Shown in pieces: positions 44,412 through 52,732 of a stretch of DNA of 64,000 nucleotides. Made by a program: the position numbers and the translations under genes. The notes beneath the pieces are model-generated. The model ran no database searches and had not been told where the DNA came from. It saw nothing but the letters and a program-made list of their open reading frames with translations. The first letter of the stretch is position 1. Each line of letters starts with the position of its first letter. The DNA lies in the NCBI RefSeq assembly GCF_900007165.1, contig NZ_CYGY02000059.1, positions 44,397 to 108,396 of the forward strand. Reading direction: 5' to 3'. The DNA comes from Paraburkholderia piptadeniae. GTDB taxonomy: Bacteria; Pseudomonadota; Gammaproteobacteria; Burkholderiales; Burkholderiaceae.

Positions 44412-46733
44412 ATGGACAAGACCACCAAGCCAGGCCGCATCGAACCGTACACAGGACCCGCCGCGGGATGGGGCGCGCTGAAGTATGTGGCGATCAACCT
44501 GATCAAGGAAAAGGTCGCGGGCGGCAACTACAAGACGCTGTTCAGGCAGAACCAGCCGGACGGCTTCGACTGTCCGGGCTGCGCGTGGCCGGACCGGCAG
44601 CATGCGTCGACCTTCGAGTTCTGCGAGAACGGCGTGAAGGCCGTCGCGGCGGAAGCGACCACCAAGCGAGTGACGCCCGAATTCTTCGCGCAGCACACGG
44701 TCGACGAGCTGATGAAGCAGGACGACTACACGCTCGAACAGCACGGCCGACTCACCGACCCGATGGTGTTCGATCCGCTGACGGACAAGTACACGCCGAT
44801 TTCGTGGGACGACGCGTTTCAACGGATCGCGAAGCATCTGAAGGGACTCGACAGCCCGCATCAGGCCGCGTTCTACACGTCGGGCCGCGCGAGCAACGAG
44901 GCCGCCTTCCTGTATCAACTGTTCGTGCGCATGTACGGCACGAACAACTTCCCCGACTGCTCGAACATGTGCCACGAGGCGACGAGCCGCGGCCTGCCCA
45001 CGACCGTCGGCATCGGCAAGGGCACGGTGACGCTCGACGACTTCGAGCACGCCGATACGATCCTGATCTTCGGGCAGAACCCCGCGACGAACCATCCGCG
45101 CATGCTCGGCGAACTGCGCGAATGCGCGAAGCGCGGCGCGACCATCGTGTCGATCAATCCGTTGCGCGAGCGCGGGCTTGAACGCTTCGCGAGCCCGCAG
45201 CACGTCGCGGACATGCTGTCGCCATCGGGCGTGAAGATCGCGTCGACGTTCGTCCAGCCGAAGATCGGCGGCGACTTTGCGCTGCTCAAGGGTGTCGCGA
45301 AGCGCGTGCTGGAACTGGACGATGCAGCCATCGAGCAGAACGCGGAGCGCGTGCTCGACGTCGCGTTCATCGAAGAGCACACGGCTAACTTCGAAGCATT
45401 CGCCGCCGATCTGCGCGATGAAAGCTGGGAAGGGCTCGTCGAAGAATCGGGCGTCGCGCGGGAAGACATCGAAGACCTCGCGCGCATTTACGCTAGCGGC
45501 AAGCGCGTGATCTCGACATGGGGCATGGGCCTCACGCAGCACAAGAACTCGGTGGCGACAGTGCACATGCTGTCGAACCTGATGATGATGCGCGGCAATA
45601 TCGGCCGCCTGGGCGCGGGCCTGTGTCCTGTGCGCGGTCACTCGAACGTGCAGGGCAACCGCACGGTCGGCATCGAGGACAAGCCGACGCAGGATTTTCT
45701 CGACCGCCTCGGCACGGCGTTCAATTTCGAGCCGCCGCGCATGCACGGCTACGATGTCGTCGAGACGATCGAAGCGATGCTCGCAGGCCACGTGAAGGTA
45801 TTCATCGGACTCGGCGGCAACTTCTCGATTGCGACGCCTGACACGCCGCGCACATGGGACGCGCTACGCGCGTGCGATCTGACCGTGCACATCACGACGA
45901 AGCTCAACCGCAGCCATCTCGTGCACGGCAAGGACGCACTGATCCTGCCGACGCTCGGGCGCACCGAAATCGACCTGCAAAACGGCGTGCCGCAAGGCGT
46001 GACCGTCGAGGACTCGATGAGCATGGTGCACATCTCCTACGGCATGAACAAACCTGCTTCGGAGAACCTGATGTCGGAGACGCGCATCGTCGCGCAGATC
46101 GCGCACGCGACGCTCGGCGGCAAAAAGGTCGACTGGCTCGCCTATGCGAACGACTACGCGAAGATTCGCGACGCGATCGAATGGTCGATCGACGGCTTCT
46201 ACGACTACAACAAGCGGATCGCGCAGCCGGGCGGCTTTCATCTGCGCGTCGCTTCACGCGAGCGCGACTGGAAGACGGACACGGGCAAGGCGAACTTCGT
46301 CGTGCATCAGATTCAACGCGACACGCCGATCGCGCGCGCGCGAAAGCTGCACGGCGAACGCGCGATGACGCTGATGACGACGCGCTCGCACGATCAGTAC
46401 AACACGACGATCTACGCGCTCGACGATCGCTATCGCGGCGTCTACAACCAGCGCCGCGTCGTGTTCGCGAACGGCGCCGATATCGCGATGCTCGGCTTCG
46501 AGCCCGGCGACTGGGTCGACATGGAAACGGTCTGGGACGACGGCATCGAGCGCCGCGCGGAGCGCTTCCTGCTCGTCGAATACGACATTCCGCGCGGCTG
46601 TCTTGGCGCTTACTACCCGGAGACGAATCCGCTCGTGCCGCTGTCGAGCGTCGGCGATGTATGCAACACGCCGACGTCGAAGTCGATTCCCGTGCTGCTG
46701 CATCCGTCCGCTGCGCCTGCTGTAGGCGCGTGA
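44412..46733 (+). CDS. FdhF/YdeP family molybdopterin oxidoreductase
   Basis: A 773-aa molybdopterin protein without an N-terminal four-cysteine FeS cluster of the classical kind; DGFDCPGCAWPDRQH near residue 45 is the family mark of YdeP-like proteins. Pterin-binding segments include FYTSGRASNEAAFLYQLFVR and ILIFGQNPATNHPRMLGELR; the C-terminal domain has TTRSHDQYNTTIYALDDRYR. E. coli YdeP is tied to acid resistance, but the substrate of this family is not established. The start at 44412 is the family start; the open frame begins earlier. Cofactor is presumably bis-MGD. Confidence 0.87.
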   Translation: MDKTTKPGRIEPYTGPAAGWGALKYVAINLIKEKVAGGNYKTLFRQNQPDGFDCPGCAWPDRQHASTFEFCENGVKAVAAEATTKRVTPEFFAQHTVDELMKQDDYTLEQHGRLTDPMVFDPLTDKYTPISWDDAFQRIAKHLKGLDSPHQAAFYTSGRASNEAAFLYQLFVRMYGTNNFPDCSNMCHEATSRGLPTTVGIGKGTVTLDDFEHADTILIFGQNPATNHPRMLGELRECAKRGATIVSINPLRERGLERFASPQHVADMLSPSGVKIASTFVQPKIGGDFALLKGVAKRVLELDDAAIEQNAERVLDVAFIEEHTANFEAFAADLRDESWEGLVEESGVAREDIEDLARIYASGKRVISTWGMGLTQHKNSVATVHMLSNLMMMRGNIGRLGAGLCPVRGHSNVQGNRTVGIEDKPTQDFLDRLGTAFNFEPPRMHGYDVVETIEAMLAGHVKVFIGLGGNFSIATPDTPRTWDALRACDLTVHITTKLNRSHLVHGKDALILPTLGRTEIDLQNGVPQGVTVEDSMSMVHISYGMNKPASENLMSETRIVAQIAHATLGGKKVDWLAYANDYAKIRDAIEWSIDGFYDYNKRIAQPGGFHLRVASRERDWKTDTGKANFVVHQIQRDTPIARARKLHGERAMTLMTTRSHDQYNTTIYALDDRYRGVYNQRRVVFANGADIAMLGFEPGDWVDMETVWDDGIERRAERFLLVEYDIPRGCLGAYYPETNPLVPLSSVGDVCNTPTSKSIPVLLHPSAAPAVGA

Positions 46734-46764
46734 CGAAACCGCGCAACAGGGCAGGCCGACTACT

Positions 46765-47628
46765 TTACGCCGAGCGCTCGACCAGTTCGCGGATCACGCT
46801 TTCCACCGTCACGCTGCCCTTCAGCGACGACGCGGGCGCATCGAACTCGATCCAGCCTTCGTTGAAGCCGTCGAGCATCTGCATGCGCGGCAACGGGTTT
46901 TTCATTCCTTGCGCGCGAAAGAGCGCTTCCCATTCACCGCGCGGCACGATCTGCATGCGCACCGGCCTGTCGAGCGCGCTCGCGAAGGCGGCCGCGATTT
47001 CATCCGGCGTCACGCGGCGCGGGCCTTCAAGCTCGACGACGCGCGCGCCCGTCCACGTGTCCTGAAACAGATGGGCGGCGACGCGGCCGATGTCGTCGGT
47101 GGCGACCATCGGCACGGGCTTGTCGAGCGGTTGCAGAAAGGCAGGGATCACGCCTGACCTGCGCGCCGGCTCGACATCCCACGCGCAGTTTTCGAAGAAC
47201 CAGGCGGCGCGCAGAAAGACGACGGGCATGGGCAACGTGCGAAGCTCCTGCTCCATGATGCCGAGCTGATTCAGCAAGTTCGGCTGCGTGGCTTGCGCGC
47301 CGATCGTCGACAGCACGACGACGCGCGATGGCTTCGCCGCATTGAGCGCACCACGCAACGCCGCGATATTACGGCGCGACTCCGCAAAATCCGGCGACGG
47401 ATCGAATACGGGCGGCAGCAGCACAAACACGCCCTCGGCTCCTTGGAACGCGCGGCGCAGCGCCACTTCATCGTGCATTTCGGCGAGCGCGATTTCGCAG
47501 CCACGCGCCGCCCACGGTGCACCCTTCTCCGCGCTGCGCACCACCGCGCGCACCGGCTTGCGCTGCGCGAGCAGCGTTTGCGCAACCACGCCGCCGACCT
47601 GACCCGTAATACCCGTAATAGCGAACAT
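46765..47628 (-). CDS. NmrA-like NAD(P)-binding protein
   Basis: The 287-aa Rossmann protein starts MFAITGITGQVGGVVAQTLL, a G-x-x-G-x-x-G dinucleotide motif, and ends with an NmrA-like C-terminal half (QLGIMEQELRTLPMPVVFLR). No catalytic Tyr-x-x-x-Lys of classical SDRs is evident. GGGAGG precedes the ATG at 47628, better than the upstream ATG. These proteins are redox sensors or quinone reductases (QorB-like). It diverges from a LysR gene, a common pairing for stress-inducible NmrA genes. Confidence 0.86.
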   Translation of the reverse strand: MFAITGITGQVGGVVAQTLLAQRKPVRAVVRSAEKGAPWAARGCEIALAEMHDEVALRRAFQGAEGVFVLLPPVFDPSPDFAESRRNIAALRGALNAAKPSRVVVLSTIGAQATQPNLLNQLGIMEQELRTLPMPVVFLRAAWFFENCAWDVEPARRSGVIPAFLQPLDKPVPMVATDDIGRVAAHLFQDTWTGARVVELEGPRRVTPDEIAAAFASALDRPVRMQIVPRGEWEALFRAQGMKNPLPRMQMLDGFNEGWIEFDAPASSLKGSVTVESVIRELVERSA

Positions 47629-47769
47629 GTGCAGCCTCCCGTTCAATTGAAAATGCTTGCGACGCGATGCATTGTGGTTGCCGGCAGCGCTTTACACCAT
47701 GACATGAATATCATTTGACTCATGACACAATGGCATCGTGAGCAATGACACGGAAGAAAGGAGCGCGCG

Positions 47770-48702
47770 ATGTCCTTCGACGAACGGATTCTCAACGGCA
47801 TGGGCGTGCTGACGGCGATCGTCGACAGCGGGTCTTTCGCGGGCGCGGGCGAACGGCTCGACATGTCGCAGTCGGGCGTGAGCCGCTCGGTTGCGCGGCT
47901 CGAAGCGCGGCTCGGCATACGTATGTTCGATCGCACGACGCGCACTGTCACGCTCACCGACGAAGGCCGGCGTTTCTACGAACAGATCGTGCCTCTGCTG
48001 GGCGGACTCGAAGAAGCAGCGGCCTCGGCGGCGGGCGGCGCGACGGCCGTGCGCGGACGGCTGCGCGTGAACGTCGATCCGTTCTTCTCGAAGATCGTGC
48101 TGAGTCCGCAAGTGGGCCAGTTCGTCGAGCGCTATCCGGAACTCAATCTCGATCTGATCACGCGCGACGAGCTGGGCGACATCATCGCCGACGGCTTCGA
48201 TCTCGCCGTGCGTTTCGGCGAGCCGCGTCCGTCGACGCTCGTCGCGCGCAAGCTGCTGGAGACGCGCATCGTGACGGCCGCGTCGCCGGGCTATCTGAAG
48301 AAGTATGGGCGTCCCGTCAAGCCAGCCGACCTGGAACGCGAGCCGCACAACTGCATCCACTACCGAGACCCGGAAACGGGACGTCCGTTCGTATGGGAGT
48401 TTCACCGGCCGCGCAAGAAAATCGCCATTGCGGCGCGCGGCCGGCTGGTGGTCAACGACGTGTCGACGATGCACGGCGCGTGCCTCGCGGGACACGGCAT
48501 CGCGCAGATCATGGCGCTCGGCACGCAGCCGCTGTTCGACAGCGGCCGTCTCGTCGATCTCTTTCCCGACTGGCCCGACGAGCGCTTTCCGCTCTACGCG
48601 CTTTATCCGTCGCGGCGTCATCCGTCGGCGAAAGTGCGCGCGTTCCTCGACTTCATCGTGAAGATCACAGGCTCTGCGCTCGCCGATACGCCGTGGTACT
48701 GA
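47770..48702 (+). CDS. LysR-family transcriptional regulator
   Basis: A 310-aa protein with the HTH FAGAGERLDMSQSGVSRSVA, the wing MFDRTTRTVTLTDEG and a substrate-binding domain from about residue 90 on. It is arranged back to back with the NmrA-like gene over 141 bp containing two CATGACA copies (47698-47704 and 47720-47726). It is probably the regulator of that gene. The ligand is unknown. Confidence 0.88.
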   Translation: MSFDERILNGMGVLTAIVDSGSFAGAGERLDMSQSGVSRSVARLEARLGIRMFDRTTRTVTLTDEGRRFYEQIVPLLGGLEEAAASAAGGATAVRGRLRVNVDPFFSKIVLSPQVGQFVERYPELNLDLITRDELGDIIADGFDLAVRFGEPRPSTLVARKLLETRIVTAASPGYLKKYGRPVKPADLEREPHNCIHYRDPETGRPFVWEFHRPRKKIAIAARGRLVVNDVSTMHGACLAGHGIAQIMALGTQPLFDSGRLVDLFPDWPDERFPLYALYPSRRHPSAKVRAFLDFIVKITGSALADTPWY

Positions 48703-48721
48703 AGCGTCGGCGGGCGCGGGC

Positions 48722-49150
48722 TCATTTGCCGTTCTTCGCCCGCGCCTGCTCGGCGATCGTCTTGTAGTCGTATGTCGGATAGAACTCCGTGTGATAGCCG
48801 CCCCACGCGGTTTCCTCGATCGCGCGGTTCACTTCGCGCAGCCGGTTGGCGGGCACGCGCAGCGTGACGACCTGGCCGACGCCCATCATCACGTACCACG
48901 ACACGACCTCGACGCCCGGCGGCGGAAATGCCTTGTAGAAACCCTGATCGGCAAGCTCCTGGTTGATCTTCGGCAGCGGCTTCGACTGGTCGTGCTTGAG
49001 GAAGATCGTCAGCAGGAACGTGCCGTCGGCGGCGGGCGCAGGCGGCGGCATCTCACCGGCGTTCGTCTGCGCGGCGGCGGGCAACGGAGCCATTGCGGCG
49101 AGCATTGTCATCAAAGTGACTCCTGCAATCCATTTGCGAACGGCGTGCAT
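48722..49150 (-). CDS. Exported protein of unknown function
   Basis: The 142-aa precursor has a signal peptide (residues 1-27, ending AAAQ) and a compact domain with TFLLTIFLKHDQSKPLPKIN, FPPPGVEVVSWYVMMGVGQV and VPANRLREVNRAIEETAWGG, which looks like a ferredoxin-like dimeric alpha/beta barrel (my inference). ATG 49150 follows GGAGG. I do not recognise a characterised family. It converges with the LysR gene and should be periplasmic. Confidence 0.78.
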   Translation of the reverse strand: MHAVRKWIAGVTLMTMLAAMAPLPAAAQTNAGEMPPPAPAADGTFLLTIFLKHDQSKPLPKINQELADQGFYKAFPPPGVEVVSWYVMMGVGQVVTLRVPANRLREVNRAIEETAWGGYHTEFYPTYDYKTIAEQARAKNGK

Positions 49151-49404
49151 CGGTTTCCTCCCTGGTTCGATGGAAAACGGAACGACAGATGTAGAAGCGT
49201 CGTTGCATTCAACATGCCATCGCGATTCAGCGCGTACATGACCGCGCTTTGGCGATCGTTCGAAGCGCCCGGCATTAAGGGTTAAACATATGTTGCAATT
49301 AATTTTGTTGTGGCAACATCTGTGCACACACGCTCCGGACCGCGCCGAATCGTGCGGCTCGCCCGTCCAAAACCGACCGATCCAGATTCAACAGGGGACT
49401 TGCA

Positions 49405-50313
49405 ATGAAACGACTGAACTCGCTCGCGCTGGCCTTGTGCGTCGCAGCGACCTGCCTCACTTCCGCAGCGAATGCCATCGCGCAGGAATCGCAGCCCACG
49501 CTCACCAAGATCGAGTCCGCCAATCTGATCGCAATCGGCCATCGCGAGACGTCGGTGCCGTTCTCGTATGTCGATTCGAACAATCAGGTGGTCGGCTTTT
49601 CGCAAGACCTGTGCAACAAGATCATCGACGCGGTGAAGGCGAAGACGCACAAGCCGAACCTGCAGGTGCGCTTCATTCCCGTGACGTCGCAGAACCGCAT
49701 TTCGCTGGTGCAGAACGGCACCGTCGATCTTGAATGCGGCGTGACGACGAACCTGACGTCGCGGCAGAATCAGGTCGCTTTCGGCGACACGTTCTTCGTT
49801 GCGACCACGCGCCTGCTCACGCGCAAGGACTCGGGCATCAAGGACTTCCCCGATCTCGCCGGCAAGACGGTCGTGACGAACCAGGGCACGACGTCCGAAC
49901 GCATTCTGCGCAAGATGAACGAAGACAAGAAGATGAACATGCAGATCATCAGCGCGAAGGACTACGGCGAGGGCCGCATGACGCTCGAGACGGGCCGCGC
50001 CGTCGCGTACATGATGGACGACGTGCTGCTGGCAGGCACGCGCACGCTGACGGCGAAGCCCGCGGACTGGGTGATCGTCGGCACGCCGCAATCGTCCGAA
50101 GCGTACGGTTTCATGCTGCGCAAGGGCGACCCGGAGTTCCTCAAGGTGGTCGACGAGACGCTCGCGCACGTGATGAAGAGCGGCGAAATCAACGCAATGT
50201 ACGACAAGTGGTTCATGAAGCCCGTGCCGCCGAAGAACATGAACTTCGATTTCCCGATGAGCGACAACCTGCGCACGCTCTATAAGAATCCGAACGACAA
50301 GGCTTTCGAATAA
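49405..50313 (+). CDS. Amino-acid ABC transporter periplasmic binding protein (GltI-like)
   Basis: The 302-aa precursor has a signal peptide (residues 1-27) and a bacterial extracellular solute-binding family 3 domain with FSYVDSNNQVVGFSQDLCNK, GTVDLECGVTTNLTSRQNQ and SGIKDFPDLAGKTVVTNQGT. Family members bind glutamate, aspartate or other amino acids. AGGGGA lies 7 bases before the ATG. No permease or ATPase genes follow, so this is an orphan binding protein in the window. TGTTG-N3-CAACA at 49306-49318 lies in its promoter region. Confidence 0.88.
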   Translation: MKRLNSLALALCVAATCLTSAANAIAQESQPTLTKIESANLIAIGHRETSVPFSYVDSNNQVVGFSQDLCNKIIDAVKAKTHKPNLQVRFIPVTSQNRISLVQNGTVDLECGVTTNLTSRQNQVAFGDTFFVATTRLLTRKDSGIKDFPDLAGKTVVTNQGTTSERILRKMNEDKKMNMQIISAKDYGEGRMTLETGRAVAYMMDDVLLAGTRTLTAKPADWVIVGTPQSSEAYGFMLRKGDPEFLKVVDETLAHVMKSGEINAMYDKWFMKPVPPKNMNFDFPMSDNLRTLYKNPNDKAFE

Positions 50314-50337
50314 CGCCTGTTTCTGAGGTGCGCTAAA

Positions 50338-50398
50338 GGCGCGCCGGAGGGCTGGCCAGCCGCCCTTGCAGGCGGCTTTCAGGCCCGTCCGGCGCGCC
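50338..50398. terminator. Long hairpin after the binding-protein gene
   Basis: GGCGCGCCGGA (50338-50348) pairs perfectly with TCCGGCGCGCC (50388-50398); the 39-base loop contains further pairing around GCCGCC/GGCGGC. No T-run follows, so it may protect or process the 3' end of the mRNA rather than stop transcription by itself. Confidence 0.5.
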
Positions 50399-50477
50399 AC
50401 GTGCGTAGAGCCGGTTGCATGCTGCCGGAGTAGAATTGAACGAATCGAAACTCGTGACGATCTGCTCCGGAGCTGCA

Positions 50478-50699
50478 ATGACATCGCCTTCGCCCAACGA
50501 GGAACACAAGCGCTGGAAACCGTCGCCCACGCTGCTGAACGTCCTCACCGCGCTGATCGGCATCGGAACGCTATGCGCCGGAATCGGCTGGCTCGTGTAT
50601 AGCTGGTTCGTCGATCTCGAAGTGCCCTACTTCGCCATTCCACTCGTGTTGTGCGTGCCCGTCATCGTGGCCGTCACGTTCAGGAATATGTTCGACTGA
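50478..50699 (+). CDS. Small inner-membrane protein of unknown function
   Basis: A 73-aa protein with two hydrophobic helices (about residues 18-40 and 48-68) and a polar N-terminal tail, starting at the ATG behind GGAG. The open frame extends 21 codons further up without signals. No family that I can name. It converges with rdgC. Confidence 0.65.
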   Translation: MTSPSPNEEHKRWKPSPTLLNVLTALIGIGTLCAGIGWLVYSWFVDLEVPYFAIPLVLCVPVIVAVTFRNMFD

Positions 50700-50725
50700 C
50701 AGGCTTCGTGCAAACCCTTTGCTGA

Positions 50726-51649
50726 TTACGCCGCCTTCGCGGACGCCAACCCCTCGTCGAGCTCGCCGCCGAGCGCATCGACAATTCCTTCCAGCAATTT
50801 TGCGAATTCCCCTGTCATCAACATGACATCGGAATCGAACTGCTCGTCGTCGTTGAGCGCGGTCGGATCGGCGGCTTCCTTGATCACGTCGAGGGGCGTC
50901 ACGCGCTTGATTGTCAGCGACGGCGTCAACACGAACGACACGCGGTCGTTCCATGTCATTGCAAGCCGCATGCACTGCTTGCCCGCTTCGATGTGGCGGC
51001 GCATGTCGTCCGCTTCGAGCGCGTGGCCGACGTAGCGCACCGTCGCGTTGCCTTCGGCGGGCGAGCGCAGTTCCGTATCCTGATCCAGCGTGAAATTGAC
51101 GGGGCCATCGCCTGCCAGCAGCCAGTTCGTCATCGCGGCGACGGGCGCCTGCGCGACGCGCATGCTGCTGATCGGCAGGCGGTCGATCGACTTGACCAGC
51201 AGCCCGAGCACATCGTCGCCGAGCGCCTGTGACGCAGCATCGATCACGAGCCAGCCGTTGACGGTGTCGATCCACACGCGCGTGTCGCGCTGGATGCTGA
51301 ACGCGCGCGGCAGCAGCTCGTCGGTGACCTGCTCCTTCAGATCGCGCATCTGCTTGCGGCCGGGCTTGAATCCCTGCTGCTCCTCGAGTTCCAGCGCGCG
51401 CGCCTTCGTCACCTGCGTCACAACAGAAGCCGGCAGCAGTTTCTTTTCCGCGCGGAACGTGAGCAGCATCTGCTTGTTGATCGAGTAGACAAGCGAGCCG
51501 TCGTTGCGCGGCGACGCCCAGCCCTGGCGCTGCACCTCGACGCTATTGGCAGGCTGGAACGCATGCGGCGCGAGCCATTTTTCCATTTGCTCGACGCTCA
51601 CATTCCACGGAGCGGGAAGACGGTGAAGCTGCAGATTCTTGAACCACAT
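50726..51649 (-). CDS. rdgC: Recombination-associated protein RdgC
   Basis: The 307-aa protein begins MWFKNLQLHRLPAPW, the RdgC start, followed by PSRAFSIQ-like, DTRVWIDTVNGWLVIDA and WNDRVSFVLTPSLTIKRV. RdgC forms a ring-shaped dimer that binds DNA without sequence preference and limits RecA filaments; in Neisseria it affects pilin variation. I place the start at 51649, since the upstream open-frame residues do not belong. It follows nifQ by 76 bp on the same strand. Confidence 0.93.
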   Translation of the reverse strand: MWFKNLQLHRLPAPWNVSVEQMEKWLAPHAFQPANSVEVQRQGWASPRNDGSLVYSINKQMLLTFRAEKKLLPASVVTQVTKARALELEEQQGFKPGRKQMRDLKEQVTDELLPRAFSIQRDTRVWIDTVNGWLVIDAASQALGDDVLGLLVKSIDRLPISSMRVAQAPVAAMTNWLLAGDGPVNFTLDQDTELRSPAEGNATVRYVGHALEADDMRRHIEAGKQCMRLAMTWNDRVSFVLTPSLTIKRVTPLDVIKEAADPTALNDDEQFDSDVMLMTGEFAKLLEGIVDALGGELDEGLASAKAA

Positions 51650-51725
51650 GGCGAGAACGGGCAAAAGCGCGTCATTCTATATGACGGCGGGTTTCCACGT
51701 TGGGGTTTGCCCGGATCACCGGAGA

Positions 51726-52298
51726 TCAGCGGGCCGGATAGCAGAAGCCGTAGTCCTCGCAACCGGGACAACCCGGCGCGTGCGCAGGCGCGCGGCCTTG
51801 TGCTAGCGCCAGTTCGCGCGCGAGGAATTTCTTCCAGCGCAGGCCGTCGAGATTGCGCGCGACGAGCTGCGGATAGTGGCGCGTGAGAATGTCCGTCACA
51901 TCGTCGCGCCCATCGAGACCGAGATCGCGCCACAGATGATCGGGGCGCAGACAGGCCGTCGCGATGATCGTCGCGAGACATTGCGCGTCGTGGTCCGCTG
52001 CAGGAATCGCGGCTTCATGGCGCAGCAGCAATGCACGCATCGCATCGACGAACGGCTGATGCTCCGATGGGGCGATGCGCTCGGGTGCCGAGTGCGGCAG
52101 CCGTCCACCAGGAAAGTGACGCGAGAGCAACGCTTCGAGCCCCTCTCGCGCGAGACCGAGATGCCGCAGCTCTCCACTCGCGAGCTTTGCACCGATCAGA
52201 CGCGCGAACATCACGGTATCGGCTGCATCGCGATGGGGTGCGTGATCGAGCAGACGCGTTACTGCTGCATCGCGAGCGCCAATCGGATCAGCCGGCAT
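51726..52298 (-). CDS. nifQ: NifQ-like molybdenum-donating protein
   Basis: The 190-aa protein has a helical N-terminal domain and the C-terminal cysteine signature PGCPGCEDYGFCYPAR. NifQ carries a Mo-Fe-S cluster on C-x4-C-x2-C-x5-C and hands Mo to FeMo-cofactor synthesis; here the first of the four Cys seems to be Ala (APAHAPGC), leaving three. Other nif genes are not seen in the window, so nitrogen fixation cannot be concluded. It may serve another Mo enzyme, for example the YdeP-like protein encoded 5 kb away. Confidence 0.8.
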   Translation of the reverse strand: MPADPIGARDAAVTRLLDHAPHRDAADTVMFARLIGAKLASGELRHLGLAREGLEALLSRHFPGGRLPHSAPERIAPSEHQPFVDAMRALLLRHEAAIPAADHDAQCLATIIATACLRPDHLWRDLGLDGRDDVTDILTRHYPQLVARNLDGLRWKKFLARELALAQGRAPAHAPGCPGCEDYGFCYPAR

Positions 52299-52407
52299 GT
52301 CATTGCTCCCCTTCGCGTCCTGCCTCGCGCACTTACATATGCTTCATTTTCACACGAACGGGCTTCGTATCCGCACACTGCGGCGCTCATCCGTCATGTC
52401 GATTCAC

Positions 52408-52418
52408 TGGTATGACCA
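52408..52418. promoter_or_regulatory. LldR/PdhR-type operator, upstream copy
   Basis: TGGTATGACCA has the TGGT-N3-ACCA form bound by FadR-subfamily GntR regulators such as LldR and PdhR. It is centred 106 bp upstream of a second copy, about ten helical turns, which would allow DNA looping ahead of the lactate permease. Confidence 0.5.
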
Positions 52419-52513
52419 CCTCCGATTGATCGCCGCATTCTACCCCCATACGGCGGCAATCCCTACGCGTATCGGTTGCGCGACCAACTAGCCGTCTGCT
52501 TCCCCGCACAAAC

Positions 52514-52524
52514 TGGTATTACCA
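52514..52524. promoter_or_regulatory. LldR/PdhR-type operator, downstream copy
   Basis: TGGTATTACCA is a perfect palindrome around its central T, matching TGGT-N3-ACCA. It stands 209 bp before the lactate permease ATG. The E. coli lldPRD promoter also uses two LldR operators. No GntR regulator gene is in the window. Confidence 0.5.
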
Positions 52525-52732
52525 CGACTGCAGCGGATAGACAGTGCGCGGCGATGCAGTAAGAATGCGCCAGGTTTGGGGCACTGCGGCATCGAATCGC
52601 GCAAAGAAAGCAAGCTACAAACGCAGCGTCACCAGGCGCTCACGCGGTAACGGCAGTGCGATTCCCGGACCAGCAATAAATCGGAGACCCAGTTCGCCGA
52701 TCCCGCGAACGGACACAGGAGACAGAGACAAT

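Noticed and set aside
49282..50484. 400-codon minus-strand frame opposite the binding-protein gene
   Set aside because: Antisense shadow; the plus strand has a signal peptide, family motifs and a ribosome site.
51726..52298. NifQ as proof of a nitrogen-fixing organism
   Set aside because: No other nif gene is present in the window, and one cluster cysteine seems to be absent.
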